This document shows positions 47,340-59,882 of a stretch of 64,000 nucleotides of DNA, piece by piece. Each line of letters begins with the position of its first letter. Position 1 is the first letter of the stretch. The notes under the pieces are model-generated. The model saw only the letters and a list, made by a program, of their open reading frames with translations. It searched no databases and had not been told where the DNA came from. Made by a program: the position numbers and the translations under genes. The stretch is from Trichobilharzia szidati (taxonomy: Eukaryota; Platyhelminthes; Trematoda; Strigeidida; Schistosomatidae), in assembly GCA_944472155.2 (NCBI GenBank), contig OX235279.1:157316199-157380198 (forward strand). Direction: 5' to 3'.

Positions 47340-48970
47340 AATTATTGATTTCTGCCGGAGGCTCTCAGTGAGTCACAAGCTTCTGCGTGTCTGTGGATTA
47401 ATAATATATGTTTGTTCCTATCTATAAGACACACCGGTTGTACAGGCATAGATAAGTATTATTTGCATCACATAAATTTGATTTATGGTGAAATTACACA
47501 GTCTCTGTCCTTTCTGACATTCTCCATTGATCCCCGTAGCCACGACGATATTTATCTTCCTTTGACCAAATCATTTTCTCTTCATTTTCTATCTTGACGC
47601 TCTGCTGGCCTATTGAGCTTTCCTTTGGCAATTCTGACAGTACAAAGAGATTTGTGCCGTCATCTCAAATGAAAAGCTTGTCTCACCAAATGTTCAGAAT
47701 AACTAAGATAGTCAAACAAACTGTTAGTCCGTCACATACACGTCCCGATGGAGCGAGAAGTGACAGAATATACAGTAATATATTTATCAGAACACCACAG
47801 GTGTATGCTGAAAGATGATGGATAGGAAGAATCACTCCAACTGCCAATGGTATGCAGAAGTAGTCGAGGCTTCAGGATACAATAAAGTTAAGCTAAAGTC
47901 TACTTTTATGTTTTCACCTGCATTTCCTCAATTTGCTAAAAATCACAAGAAGAAGGAAGCGTCAGGTTGAATGAAGTACGATAAGTAGCTTTAAGCTCCG
48001 CACTTAGAACAACCAGCTCAGAGAACACACTTCATTGCAAACCTGCGAATCTTACATACAGCAGAGACTATCGTAATTCGTTCGAGCAAGCCAAATCTTT
48101 GTAACAGCTAACTACGTAATTCGAAATAAGTCTTTTTAAAGCGGTTTTTTCTCTCCCCTTAAGACTATCTTTTAATCTTGCTGTCTTCTACAGTATTAGC
48201 GAATTCCATCAACTTGTTTGCGTTTTATGTAATACTTCTGGATCATCCTGGTCTTCGTAGTCATCATTGGCGTTTTACAAATTTCTCGATCATTTAGTAG
48301 CTTTTGCTAACGCCTGTGGATTAGCTTAATAATAACATATTCTCATTTTTGTACATGAGGGATGCCAGTTTACAGGCATCATCAATATGATAAATTACAT
48401 ATACGATTAGTAAGCATACTTAATAATAATATAATATAATATTTAATAATGATATAATAAAATACATGTTTTTCTACCTATTCAGGACACACCAGTTGTA
48501 CAGGCATGGATAGGTATTATTCAAATTACATAAATTTGGTTAATGGTGAAATTACATGGTTGCTGTCGTTTTTGTCTTTAGTTTGTGGGAACAATCTGAC
48601 AACTGATCATTCAGTGGAGCACATCAAGAAATATAGAAATATTGTTATGGATGGATTACAAATATTTGGGAAAAAATAGGGCTTGAAATCATTCCCCCAT
48701 ATAACTTTGCTGTGTATGACATTGAGTCTTATTCTTGATTTATATCCAGATTGGGTATTAATTTAAAATAAGTGATATACTTGTATAATCTTGTCAGCAT
48801 TTTCATCGTAACACCAGAAGTGAATTTTACCCAATGCAGACTAATAATAGTTTATATCCTCTTATAAACGGGTGTTTACCGGAAATCCAAGTCATTTTTA
48901 CAGGCACGATCAGTTATGTTATAAATTACAATCGTGAAGTATTATAAATTCATACTTTTTCATTGGTATA
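47340..48970. repeat. Dispersed/tandem-like family of a ~110-bp AT-rich repeat
   Basis: Related blocks stand at about 47377-47515, 48305-48415, 48465-48575 and 48855-48950. The best pair (47415-47510 and 48470-48565) shares acac-ggttgtacaggcat and a following gtattatt...cataaattt...atggtgaaattaca. The others share only the tacaggca core and nearby AT-rich text. Spacing is irregular. A short segment at 48010-48030 (ccagctcagagaacac) also occurs at 61031-61046 behind a Penelope element. Confidence 0.55.
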
Positions 48971-49385
48971 AAGGTTTATCCCACAACTGTAATCCAGGAT
49001 GCGTCGTGGGGGAAGGTAATGGGTGATTCACGAGGCCCTTGTAGGATATGAGACCAGTGATGTTTGCAGATCACTTGTCAATGTAAGTGGCCAAATATCT
49101 ACATTATTTATTCTCATTCAAAAAGTCATATGCAAACTAAAATGGTGGGAGAAAAAGGAAGACAAACGACAGCAGCAGAGAAGAAATCGAGTGGAGTCCT
49201 CAGGGAGTGATTTATAAATTTATGTATATTCTGCGTAGTAAGTATGATTATTTTGGTACACTAAATAACTAGTCATGTTATGCTAACTATTATATTATCT
49301 GTGAACTAACGTTAGTGTCCTGTGTAGAAGTGTTTATCATGTCCTTCCAATAATACTAGAATGTATAATTGTAGTTTGTTGTGAC
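48971..49385. other. No recognisable gene
   Basis: AT-rich; a basic open frame (49023-49217 plus) ends in a lysine/arginine-rich stretch but has no family match that I recognise. Confidence 0.3.
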
Positions 49386-50490
49386 CTACACGTTTAGTGA
49401 ACTTGAAATATTTATGTAGGGTGAGGAACAGCGTGCAGGAGTCAGACGCAGGAGCGCATTGTCTTCTTTGAGCAGTCTGGCGACTGATGAGATGAACACA
49501 GGAAGTGTGTTTGCATCACGCACATTAGCTGGTGGTCTATTCCAAATGACTGAAAACTTATTTAAGAAGAAGCTGTAACGCATGTAAGTCTCACAATGCG
49601 CTATAGCAACTTGGTTGTCATGATTTCTAAGATTGTAACTGATGATAGGAGTAGATTTAGTTGTTGGCCTGGAGGAGCGCAAGAGAAGATTAATTAGCTT
49701 GTAGTACAAAATAAGGTTTAGCTTAAGACGTCTTTCCCAGAGTGTCTATATTTTCAGTCTGTCGCAACGCTCAGAGTAGTTCAGGCTACATTCTAAACCA
49801 AGAGTTCTTGAGGTAAATTGCCGTTGTACTCCCTCTAATTTAAGCTTATCATTCTGTTGCAGTCCACTAAGAGTAAATGGTCAGTATTTTGAAATAGGTC
49901 GGACACATACTCTGTATAATAAAACCCTAGTTTCACAACAAAAGAAATTGCGAGTTATGCATCCAAGGAGCCTTAGTGTTTTACTTCTGACATAATCAGT
50001 TTGCTCAGAGAACGTCAAGTTACTAAAGCATCTGATACCCAAAATCTACGACTGAGTTGAGCTTGGCTAGTTTTCCCCCATTTACTTTTAGAGTTAGGTA
50101 AAGTTTACCGTTGCCGATGCAAATCCAGTTGCATTTGTCAGTGTTAAACTTTAGAAAGGATTCAGCACACCATGTTGTGAGACCGTTTAGTTCAGGATGT
50201 ATTTTATTTGCCATATCGTTTAATTAATGATTGTAGCTGGAGGTCACCGGCATAGAGGAATGTATTACCTGAGGTGAAACAGTTAAAAATGCTGTTAATG
50301 TAGACTGTAAATAAAAGTGGTCCTAGGACACTAAATTGCACAGCCCCACTTGCGATCCACCTCGGGTTAAACAATACTGACTCGACTTTGGTTATTTGTA
50401 CCCTGTTGCTTAGAAATGACTTTAATCAATTAAGTAATAGATTGCAAATTCCACATGAGTACAGCTTCTCAAAGAGACATGTATACTCTG
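49386..50490 (-). mobile_element. CR1-like LINE, RT palm to C-terminus
   Basis: On minus, RT text begins near 50480 and includes FSVLGPLLFTVYIN near 50310-50270, with AGDLQ in place of the YADD block. It continues through WCAESFLKFNTDKCNW near 50190-50140 and a VQRQFTSRTLGL stretch near 49830-49800. It ends with WERRLKLNLILYYKLINL (about 49740-49690) and a C-terminal SVIWNRPPANVRDANTLPVF block near 49555-49495. The final 107 codons are uninterrupted. It is better preserved than the CR1-like copies in the palindrome but still inactive. Confidence 0.85.
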
Positions 50491-51460
50491 AATATTTCGT
50501 CAGCTGTTGCGTCTACAACACAGATAACTTCCAGCCAGCGAGTAAAGCGATCTGCACATGTGAGGAAGTGTGAACGGCCAGTGGAGTAAACCAGTCTACC
50601 AACTATGGCTAGATGAACATGGCCAAGACGTGCATCGAGTATAGCGGAATATTTAACTGAGGTGACGTTGTGTTTATCCACTTCAAATCGTTAGCATTGT
50701 ATGCAAGAATGTGTCCAATTACGCATATCGTCGTCAGTGTCAGGCTCATATCAGCTTGTCAGTGGCATGTTTGCTAGAGTGTGAGGTTGTGAAGACATTC
50801 ATGAAGATAGAAGAATAACGAGTTTTGGGGTGCCTGCGAACACGCTGCAAAATATTGTAAAGGGACACACGCTCCATCTTTAGAGGAGTGTTGCAACAAA
50901 TCTTATCCGTACTCGAGTCTGATGGCTGGACTTTGGACATATTTCTCAGGTCAGTGGTTGGCAGAACTGTTATGGGGCAGATTCAAGACCGTGCGTCTGC
51001 ACGAAAAACATTTCGGATGTCCAACGTGAGTTGTGAGTTGTAGTCCAAGCGACGTAATTGACTCGGAGAGTTTCAATTCGTAGTTTGTGGTAGCAAAAAT
51101 AGTAAACTGAAGAGTGTTCCATGGAAGCATAAATGGCAAATGGTTCGCGACCGAAAGTGCTATATCGCATTTCACGTGCAAACAGCTTCTAGGGAGGGAA
51201 AATAGAGGTGTCTATGTATCATTCATGATTTTTTGTGGGATAGATCCTTTAGCTACATTGGGCGCACTAGCTGAAATACCGAGGGGAGTCTTAATATCCA
51301 TATGCACCAACATAATATCGTCTGCAGTGGCTATTTTGTTTTTATTAATTGCTTCCAGTGCTACAGGTGTAAACTTACCTGGCAGAAGATTAGTCAGTGC
51401 CATCAGGGTGTGAGCGCACCGAGGAATGAAACGAAATTAGTAACTTGACATTCCTAGAAA
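50469..51460 (-). mobile_element. Ty3/gypsy-like remnant: RT end, RNase H, integrase
   Basis: From right to left on minus: RT thumb/connection text (CAHTLMALTNLLPGKFTP, about 51410-51370), then LEAINKNKIATADDIMLVH (51350-51300), then RNase H-like text with LRRLDYNSQLTLDIRNV (about 51060-51010). Integrase text follows: WTHSCIQC (zinc-binding half) near 50725-50700, and GHVHLAIVGRLVYS then LTCADRFTRWLEVI near 50620-50520. The aspartate expected in HVHLDIVG is alanine here, so the first integrase catalytic residue is lost. Several stops interrupt it. A CR1-like LINE abuts its 3' side. Confidence 0.75.
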
Positions 51461-52115
51461 TGTGCACAGAGATTTCAGGGATCACCCTCACCTTTACAGG
51501 TGAAGAGCAAATGAAATGTTCGTCAATAGTGTTTCAGATTGAAATCAAGGATTGAACGCCTATATGGCATTTCACTAGACCGACAGTTGCCAAATGTCTT
51601 GAAAATTGGAGAAGGCTTGCTTCGGGCCTGTTGTAAGATCTAAGTTTGATGTAGTGACTGATGGTAGACTAAAATTTAATAGGTAAGCACACATTGGATC
51701 GGATGAGGTAACGGGTTTTGTGGGACCGAATGATCAGTTAATACAATCACTCGGCTGAGATGGTTGACTATCCAACTAGGACTTTGTTTTCTAATTTTCA
51801 CATGGACTAGGTTTTTAAACTCGAGGAGATATATCACCTTTGTTGTTCATTACAGTACTGTTGCTTGGAAATGATCTGCATGAACTGTTCAGTGCATTAC
51901 TTGAGTCTGTAATTACTACAGAGTGAGGGGAAATTTGTGGACTGGATCTTCATGTCACACTGGATTGTCCGATCAAAGAGAAGTGACTGATTGGAATACT
52001 TGTAACGTCGTCTGACGGTTAATGTGACGACTATCTACCACTATACCGATCGCCGTGAATAATTTCTGATGGGTATGGTGCTGGTGGAGGCGGCGGTTGG
52101 CACTCTTGTATTCAA
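51461..52115. other. No recognisable gene
   Basis: May contain more decayed gypsy RT, but I cannot identify motifs. Confidence 0.3.
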
Positions 52116-52120
52116 CCCAC

Positions 52121-52800
52121 TCATTTTTCATTTACGTCAATTGGCCTCGAAGACGATGAACTTGTGATTGCAACACCAGAATCTGTAGTATTTAGTTGGC
52201 AAACTGGCTCAACCCTGATGTTACCCCCTCCACCGGTTTCTGCTTTACTTGGCGTATTTTTATTGGAGCCAGATTGATCGACGGATCCAGAAGTGGATCT
52301 CATAATTGACACTCGAATGCACAGTGTCTCCTCTGTAAATTCATCTGACGGTAAGGCTTCCCCTCTTTGCCACTTCATCACTAAACCACTTAAGGTTCCA
52401 TCACCTCTGCAGTAGAAAGATCTACTACTGATTACTATGTTATCATTATTGTTATTAACAATGCCATTAGCACTATGAATGTTCCTTATAAATTCACTGC
52501 GAAGTGGGCTTTGATGTGTACGAACAATAGATAGATAAAGCAGATCTCATTTGTTCAGCTTCCTCTAAATCGGCACCGTTTTCCCCTCATTCTTCAGCAA
52601 ATATCGCGTTGCCTTCATCTCCATCCTCCTTGTTTTCTTCCCCTCCATAGCAACCCTTACTTATACAATCTTCATCTTCTCCAACGCCTTCTTCATCCTT
52701 ACACACATTATCTCTGTAATTCATATCATCCAACTGGTTGTTATGCACCTTAATGACAGACTCAATCATTCGATAACTTTGATAAATAAGTATTTAGAAG
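52121..52800 (-). other. Two unassigned minus-strand open frames
   Basis: The frame 52381-52121 (86 codons) can be extended upstream to GDGTLSGLVMKW. It is rich in serine and threonine with no known motif. The frame 52769-52587 is strongly acidic (DEEGVGEDEDC). They could be parts of the retroelement polyprotein to the right or leftover exons. No splice evidence is strong enough to decide. Confidence 0.3.
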
Positions 52801-52812
52801 TCTTATCACAAA

Positions 52813-53423
52813 TTAAGTAGGATAATCTCCAGTCATGCTAATGGGGCAAGAATGCTTTACAGATTTACTGATAGGTGGACATACGGCCGTATGTTCCTGC
52901 TCGATTAAATCGTGCAGTATTTGCATGGCCCATTTATAGTTGAAGTCTGAAGGAAGTACCACATGGGCCTCAATGGCCATTATTGCCTTCCTCCGACAAA
53001 AACGCAAAGGATAAGTCAACATCTGACCCCTGTCTTTCAATTCGCTCTCAATCATGTCTCGAACATTCTATACTCACCGGGGTTACCATCGAAGTAGATT
53101 ATATCAAACTTAGAGATGCACACGTTAACAATGTAGCCCAATGATTCCCTTAGGTTCGAGATGAACTCACCCCCCCCCTTTATATCACTTTAGTTACGCC
53201 TCTCGTATCAGAGCAGCTGCCTAAACATCTCCTCCAGTTCTAGCTTTCTGACCAGTTTACCTTCACAATGTGAGTTGGATGAAAATTTCCTATTATTACG
53301 ATGGCTATTACATAAAACATGAGAACGAACACAAACATTTTTAGCACTCACCTTACTGATAACTTCGTCAGTCAAAGAATTAAGTAAAACCAAATCATCT
53401 GGCAGGGGTTGCTTTTTTGTCAC
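52813..53423 (-). mobile_element. BEL/Pao-like gag remnant
   Basis: On minus, NLRESLGYIV...FDIIYFDGNPGEYR (about 53150-53075) is followed, after a one-base frameshift, by LTYPLRFCRRKAIMAIEAHV and NYKWAMQIL (about 53020-52915). The order FxGNPxEYxxF, then LRFCxGxAxxAIE, then YxxAxxIL, is typical of BEL/Pao gag (DUF1759-type). The upstream frame 53423-53208 (LPDDLVLLNSLTDEVIS) may be its N-terminus. A run of 9 C on plus (53171-53179) probably marks a frameshift. No protease or RT of this family is adjacent. Confidence 0.5.
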
Positions 53424-53429
53424 TCAGCT

Positions 53430-54055
53430 AAACGTCAGCCAAAACGAGGCTTGGATTTCAACTCCTTGGATATAATTTTCAGTAACAATATACATCCAAA
53501 ACCCCCAAATAATCCGAAATTATTCTTTGATCGCCTGAACCAAAATTGCAGAATATGCAATAGGCCATGCGGAATTGAAGAACTTGATGCTTTACCAAAC
53601 CAAGTTGAAGAGACTGAGGGCTTTGTCAAACTAAATTAGAAGAACTTTTGTTAGAGCCACTGCACGAATAACTCTTTCAAGAGACGGATTCGCAGTCCGT
53701 TCAAATAGAATTGTATTTATAACAGGCTGTTGAGGAAGACCATTTTTCCTCAAATATCAGGGTATCCGTCATCCAAACACCAAGGACACAATGGCTGAAC
53801 ACAAAACTGCTTTTAGTCACAAAAATGTACAACAGTCCAACGAACGAAAATGGTTTAATTAGCGCAAAATGTAAAATGGTGTTCAAAGTGCGACTTTAAT
53901 ATTTAAAGCCGTGGTGTTGGGAGTGACGACCTATGTCACTCTAATCAGCGTAGGGTCCAACCTTTGGGTGTGAGAAAGTCTTTGTGGATCTAGCTCCAAT
54001 GTATGTGCTTCATATGCGACTTCCGGTAGTTTGGCTTCAACCTCCAGTCTAGATG
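53430..54055. other. Unassigned; open frames on both strands
   Basis: A plus-strand frame 53409-53639 has a CRICNRPCG cysteine cluster but no recognised family. Overlapping minus-strand frames look like shadows. The plus-strand text MAEHKTAFSHKNVQ near 53792-53833 loosely recalls the EHK block of Penelope GIY-YIG tails. Confidence 0.25.
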
Positions 54056-54059
54056 AAAA

Positions 54060-56310
54060 TTCTGCCAGCAAACTTTTCCTGAGAGGTGAGAGATCGTGAA
54101 TTTGTACTTCTGCGGGTGCAGCACTGACCGGGATAATTTCCTATGTGGGTCTCTTACTGTAGCGGCTTATGGGCAGTGTCTACATGGAGTCTATTTCCCT
54201 AACGCCCATACTACTGCTAAGCATTCTTTCTCGGTCACTGAATACTTCTGCTCTTTGGGTGTTAGAACACAACTGGCATACTCGACAATTTCTACGGTGT
54301 CTTAACACTTCACTTATTCCACGGTTGCTCACATCCGTGGACACTATGAACTGTTTTTTCCAATTATTGGTGGTATTAAAGCCATTTCCTGGTGGTCTGA
54401 CAGCCTTCCAATATGATGTAATATCTGCGAGTCTGCCAAATCCCCTTATAGCTTGCACAGCGGGGTTGTTATCTCATTAGAGTTTCTTAAAATCGCCAGT
54501 GCTCCCCTCAAGAGCTGTCGTAGTTTCCTCTTCAAATTCTGGGTCGCAGTGGTCATTATAGTCAAGGCTTTCTCAGGCATCGGTTTTGCCTCACTGTTTC
54601 TTATGTTATGCCCCGACAGCGTAACATTCCTTTTGGATATCCACGATCTTGTCTTGTTGGTACGTAGTCTAAGCGCTCCAATGCGTCTTAACACGGCTTC
54701 GACATGATCCCAGTAGTTACTTTTAGCTTGGCTGTATATGTGGAGATTATCACCATGCAACTCCACGTTCTTGTAGCTTTTAAGTAACAACGTCATTATT
54801 TTCCCGAATGTAAACAGTTCGCCCACTAATCCAAATGGTGTGTGCACATGCTTCTGCCCCGCTATGAACGCTATCTAATCTCTGTTTTCTTGTTTTATTG
54901 GCATTTGCCAGTATCTTGACCTGAGGTTGGCGACTGTAAACGAATTGGCATTCTGTAGTCTAGGAGTTTCTGTCACAGTTGGCGTGACAAGTGGTCTCAG
55001 TTCTGTCATGCTTTCTAGCTGTCGTGAATCAACACAGAATCTGTATTCCCTAATCGGCTTTTTTCACTGAAAGGATTGGGGAGTTATATATGTTGCCAGC
55101 TCCTTCGGTAATGTGGGCTTTCAATGTAGTTTTCTCCTATCGCTTAGCCTCGCCTTCCAGAAGAAGTAGGACTCATCGTGTTGTTAATAGTGCCATTTTC
55201 CGACCTGTTGCTGGGATTTCATGCCACAGTTTATCACAATAACTGTAAGGATCCCCATCTCCAGTGAACAGCTGATCGTATTCTTTAACCATCACTATAA
55301 TGTTCTGTGTTTTCAAAGCCTTGATCTTTGGTATCTGGCTTGTCATATACATACTGGTAGGTCGTAGTCACAGCCTCCTACTTCGTGTTAATTACTTCAC
55401 AAACGTGCAGTGGAAAACCAGACCCAAGTACTGTTCGCCATAACTCAGGCACAACAAAAAACGGGAACTTTACTTTGCGATCGCGAATAGAAGCGGTAAA
55501 GTTTGACATGCTCTTGATGTTTCACTTGTGTCCATCCATCGTCTGAACTGCCAGTGAGCACAGTTCGACGCCCTGACATAGATTCTTATCTACTAGTGAA
55601 ACTTCCGCCCCTGTATCTACTAAACATACAACTTATTGCTCATTAACTAGCAACTCAGAATACATGGCCTGTCATTCGATCGGACTCCTACTTGCAATCA
55701 TGTTGGTAAGGAATAATGCACATTATACGGTCTGAAGTGTTTTCTTCCCCGTCTTTCTGGGTTTTAACTCTTTTGGTTTCCAGGTTTGCCACATTCAAAG
55801 CACCTGTCTTTTCTGGCACTCATTCGTAATGCCACTACTTCGCTTTGCAAGTCTCCAATTTTTCGTTCCCACTGGTTTGATCTCGGTAGCTGTACCGTGG
55901 CTGCCGTTTTGCTTGGCATCTGTCTTGTCGCCTTTTGAAGCTCACTAATTTCTGCAGGTTTTAATTTGGTCTAGGACACTTTCGATAGACTGGGACGCCA
56001 AGAGCTGTGTCTCACATTCTTCATCAAGTTTGACAAATACTTAACAAAGTAGATTTGTCGGCTTCACCGTCAACACGAGTGGGTCTCCACTCGAGCCCAG
56101 CTTCTAAGTACGGGACTACTGTTTCACCTACTGCCTGTCCACTAAGCCACAGGATTCCACCACCAGTCATTCAACCAATATCTTTCAGATCTTTCTGTCA
56201 CCTTTCCGCTTCACACTGTCGTACGCCGTCTTCGCTTCACCTCTCCGCAGTGTTCCTAGCATAATCGCCTTCTCCATCGCACCCCGGACTCCCGCTAACT
56301 CAGAGACAAT
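54060..56310 (-). mobile_element. Ty3/gypsy-like element: gag, zinc knuckle, PR, RT, RNase H
   Basis: On minus from right to left: gag text LRRGEAKTAYDSVKRK near 56250-56205; a zinc-knuckle-like CFECGKPGNQK near 55800-55765; and aspartic protease VCLVDTGAEVSLVD near 55630-55585 (catalytic DTG kept). RT follows with YRFCVDSRQLESMTELRPLV near 55050-54990, SRYWQMPIK near 54915-54890, and TPFGLVGELFTF near 54840-54800. HGDNLHIYS is in place of YxDD, so the catalytic pair is damaged (54760-54725). RNase H-like FIVSTDVSNRGISEVL lies near 54345-54300. No integrase, LTR or primer-binding site was found. It is distinct from the gypsy piece at 50.5-51.5 kb because their RNase H parts overlap. Confidence 0.8.
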
Positions 56311-57120
56311 ATCAAAGTCTCACAAGAAGCCCAGTATGTCTCCATCCTCGAAAGCAGAAGGCCATGGGATCTTCATTATCCGAGGGCAGGGACACCAAAT
56401 GAAATGGCAGAAGATACGTGAGGTGGTAAGAGATTTTCTCAGTAAGGAAAAGCACATCACATTCGCACATTTTAACCAAATAAAAAGTTGGCCATATCAA
56501 CAAACTGTGCTGATTGGTTGGCACCTGGCTCAAAGTTAAACAAAGGGACAAAAAGTTTTCCACTGAGATTATTTCCAGATCACAACGTAAACTAAATCCA
56601 GATTTGAGGAATAAACACTTCTACTCCTGCAGCGGTTGACTTAAAATCTTGATCTGAATTTTCAGTCGCTTCATGTTAACCTCCATCTGTATAGCACACG
56701 CTACACTACAGCATCATTCCCTAAATACTGGATGCTGACCTTCACGGTTTAGGTAGACTTGTTAATGTCCGACGTAAAGAATCCATGCCATTCGACACGC
56801 TTTCGTGTTGCTTTCAGTCGTTCGTTCACGATTACTATCTAGCTAGGCAGTCATTATGAAGTTACGGCTCCGATTCCAAAATATATATCGTATTTTGGCT
56901 GATCGATTTGGTGTTTTGATGTTTCTTTGGTCTCAGTAACGTAGATATTTTGGGAGTTACAGGGTAAATACTTACTTTTATATGCAGCTTATTTCTTGTA
57001 ACTAAAACTGCTTTATTACCGAGGTGGCGATCATACACTTATGTCTAGTCAGGAGAACATTTAACTAAATGCACAATGAGGAGTGTTAAAAACATTCAAC
57101 TGTGCCAAAAATGCAACCAC
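56311..57120. other. No recognisable gene; possible gypsy leader
   Basis: Frames overlapping on both strands (56336-56539 plus; 56563-56312 minus) show no family. The minus strand may be the 5' end of gag. Confidence 0.3.
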
Positions 57121-57124
57121 CAAC

Positions 57125-58742
57125 CTATTCTCCTATCAAAACTAACGGATCCCAAAAATTTTCTGATCTCGAGTAGTATAAATAATCAAAATGATTAATG
57201 AAGATGAAACGAGTAGTTGCGTAAATTTCTCCAAGCATACTTTGCATTTGTTTCTCCAATTTCGACATGAATATATCTGCTAACAATGGCCCAAGAGGTC
57301 TCCCCATCGCAACTCCATCGATTTGTTTGTATGCCTTTTCTTGTAAAGTGAATCTAATATTTTCTGCACGTATTAAGATGATGTCTGTGATGTAAGTGAC
57401 AGGAATAGGTAAGTTTATGCCATTGCTTGTGATGTAATCGCAAAGGAAATCAACAGTTTCATGAAGTGGAACACTGGTGAATAAAGATTCTATGTCGATT
57501 GAGCACATAACCTTTTCCTTAATGTTCAAGGTGTCTAGCACATCGGTCAGACTAAATGAACTTTTTACAGAATGATTTGATAATGAGTCTCTTACAGACG
57601 AAAGGATCTCTGTAGTCCATTTTGAGATTTTATGGTATAGAAAATTCGACGTATCTAAGATGGGTCACAGTGGATTCCCAGTTTTGTGGATCCTTGGAAG
57701 GCCATACATCAGGGGAGTATGTGACCCAAATAGCTTTAAGTTGTTTATAAAGTTTTTCATTTATGAAACCATGCATCAGTAAAATCTGAAGCTGACGATT
57801 GATCTGCTTTTCCACAAGCAGCACATTATCAGTAGCATTGTCCACTAGAAATTTCGACTGATCTTTGAGGATATCATTCATTTTATTTTGATAATCCGAT
57901 TTATTCATGATGACAATGCCTTCTCCCTTATCAGGTTTAAGGATAATAAGATTATCTTTTTCGATTAATTCCTTAAGTACGGTGTGGTGTTCTTTTGATA
58001 AACCATTTTTCTGGTGTATTCTGGCATTTGGAAATTGGTGAGAAATGTCCACCAGTTTAACTTTAAACCAGTCCAGATTATCTCTACTAAAAGGGGTTAA
58101 ATCAGAGATTTGATCATAGGGGTTTTCATATTGTGACTGGACTTCCATTTTGTTTATTTTCATAGGGATAGTTTTGTATTTCAGTCCATACGATAATGCT
58201 TCCAACTGTAGTTGGGATAGAGTGCAGGTAGATAAATTAATTATATGCTTGTGGATATCTTGAGGAAACTCCAAAACATGATTCGTGTCTTTCAAAGATT
58301 TCGTTAATTTTTGTCCTGTGGAACTTATGGTCTTTTTTTACCATATCATTGCAATATGCAGTGAATTTAATTCGACATACTGAAGATAGATTATCCATAA
58401 GGGGAATTAGTCTTTAGTGTGTTTCGATAAATTTCGAAATTTGTCATTAATTTCATCAATTTCTAATTCAGCAAGATGCGGAAGGTTGGAGAGTGAAGAT
58501 TTTGACTTATTCCGACGTAGTGATTTGTAAAAAGATATAGGATAATGTTTATTTTGTATGCAGTTGCGATAAAACCCTAATCGTTCACGCTGAATTACAA
58601 TTTTACATCTCATATTTACAAAACCGTTCAGAACTCTTATAGTATCTTTGGGGAGCCTTCGTTTGAGAAAATTAATACAATTAATCCCTTCGATAAACTT
58701 GAATAAGGTATTTAGAAGACAAATTTCGCGAGATGATATCAT
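57125..58742 (-). mobile_element. Penelope-like element, N-terminal half (RT up to the palm)
   Basis: Three minus-strand frames follow one another: 58742-58407, 58295-57630 and 57541-57125. They carry the Penelope RT order: an N-terminal LFKFIEGINC and basic region, then ILKPDKGEGIVIMNKSDY (about 57950-57895), CSIDIESLFTSVPLHETVDF (about 57510-57445), and DGVAMGRPLGPLLADIFMSK (about 57320-57260). Text after LEKQM is decayed and no YxDD or endonuclease follows. The 221-codon frame is long, so decay is modest. The C-terminal half is not on this strand; a plus-strand C-terminal half starts 1.1 kb away. Confidence 0.9.
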
Positions 58743-59882
58743 TTCTTAGTTTTTTAACAACCGCTTTGCAACTTGTAGTGGACCTAGCAGCTTAGTAAGT
58801 CTATACGCACAATTAAAAGGACAGAACAAGTACTAACAAATACGTATATATAAGATATTCAGTTCACTTAAGTTAATATACACAAAAAGAACTGAGGTTA
58901 TTTGAGGAGAAACTATAATAGTCACAAAATACACAAATTATAGACGTACGAAATTATAGGATTGTAATTGTCCTTTTCTTGATTATACAAATCCTCCACT
59001 ACAGCTTAGAACTGTCAACCGTCGGAGGTCTCCGTGTAGAGAAAAGCAGATAGGAACAAAGCTCTTGATGTGGATGTGTCAATCAGTGTGAGACAGAGTT
59101 GGTCGGCAGATGTGCTGAGCGAGCCGCCGGAGAGAGAGCAACCAATTCGTTCCTTGCGCGCGGTCCAAGGTTGAGTTCTTTTCAATCTCACCTAACAACC
59201 ACGATTTTCATTGGATTCCTTGTTTTTCGGTGAACCTATAATTTGATATGTTTTTAGGCCGCCATTAACTAATATGGTTAACAATAATAAAATAAAGTTC
59301 TACCAATTCGTGACATAGCGCGACCACTAACCAGTGTCGTCTGTGGGACATCCATCCTCACACGTGACTGGATGGACCTCACTGGTTACGACTTCTAACC
59401 AAAAGTCCAGGAAACTCTGTCATGTATCAAGGCACTAGCGAGCATCAGATATATCTTCAATAGTTGCTTTGTAAGGAATAGATTTGTTTTGACGAGTAAT
59501 TATTGTTTATACACATTCTGAGGAATTTTTAGTTGTGGAAATGTTCTGCAAAAAATTATTGCTGGTAATCAAATCTGTTGTTGGGAATTTCTTTTTAAAT
59601 TTAAACACATCATTGTGTATTAGCAGATTATATATATATGGTAAATTGAAGTTAATTTGTTCTAAACTACTTTGTGAGGTTTCAGGAGTAAAGTTAACCT
59701 CGCAGAATATTCAAAAGTCAAATCATGGGATGTAATAGTCACATGTAATCGTCAGCAAATAAATAAATTAGACATTTACGGAAGTTATATTTGTGAAAAT
59801 ATCAGTGCTAGTAATGATAACAGTTCCCCGTTCTATTCTGCTGATGCAGAGAAATATTCCAAAATTTAAATTTCCAGTATAA
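58743..59882. other. Penelope 5'-side/terminal-repeat candidate region
   Basis: Lies between the two Penelope halves. The sequence ccaattcgtgacatagcgcgaccact (59309-59334, given here in part) is similar to ccaattcacgacatagcattaccact at 61299-61324, in the same orientation. This suggests terminal-repeat sequence on both sides of the plus-strand half. No gene recognised. Confidence 0.4.

Noticed and set aside
49480..49500. CTGATGA hammerhead core on plus
   Set aside because: It lies inside the antisense of CR1-like codons and no GAAA or stems follow; the same applies to the CTGATGA near 63125.
53208..53423. N-terminus of a myosin-like motor (LPDDLVLLNSLTDEVIS)
   Set aside because: No IYTYIGD or ATP-binding block follows on this strand; the adjacent frames read better as BEL/Pao gag.
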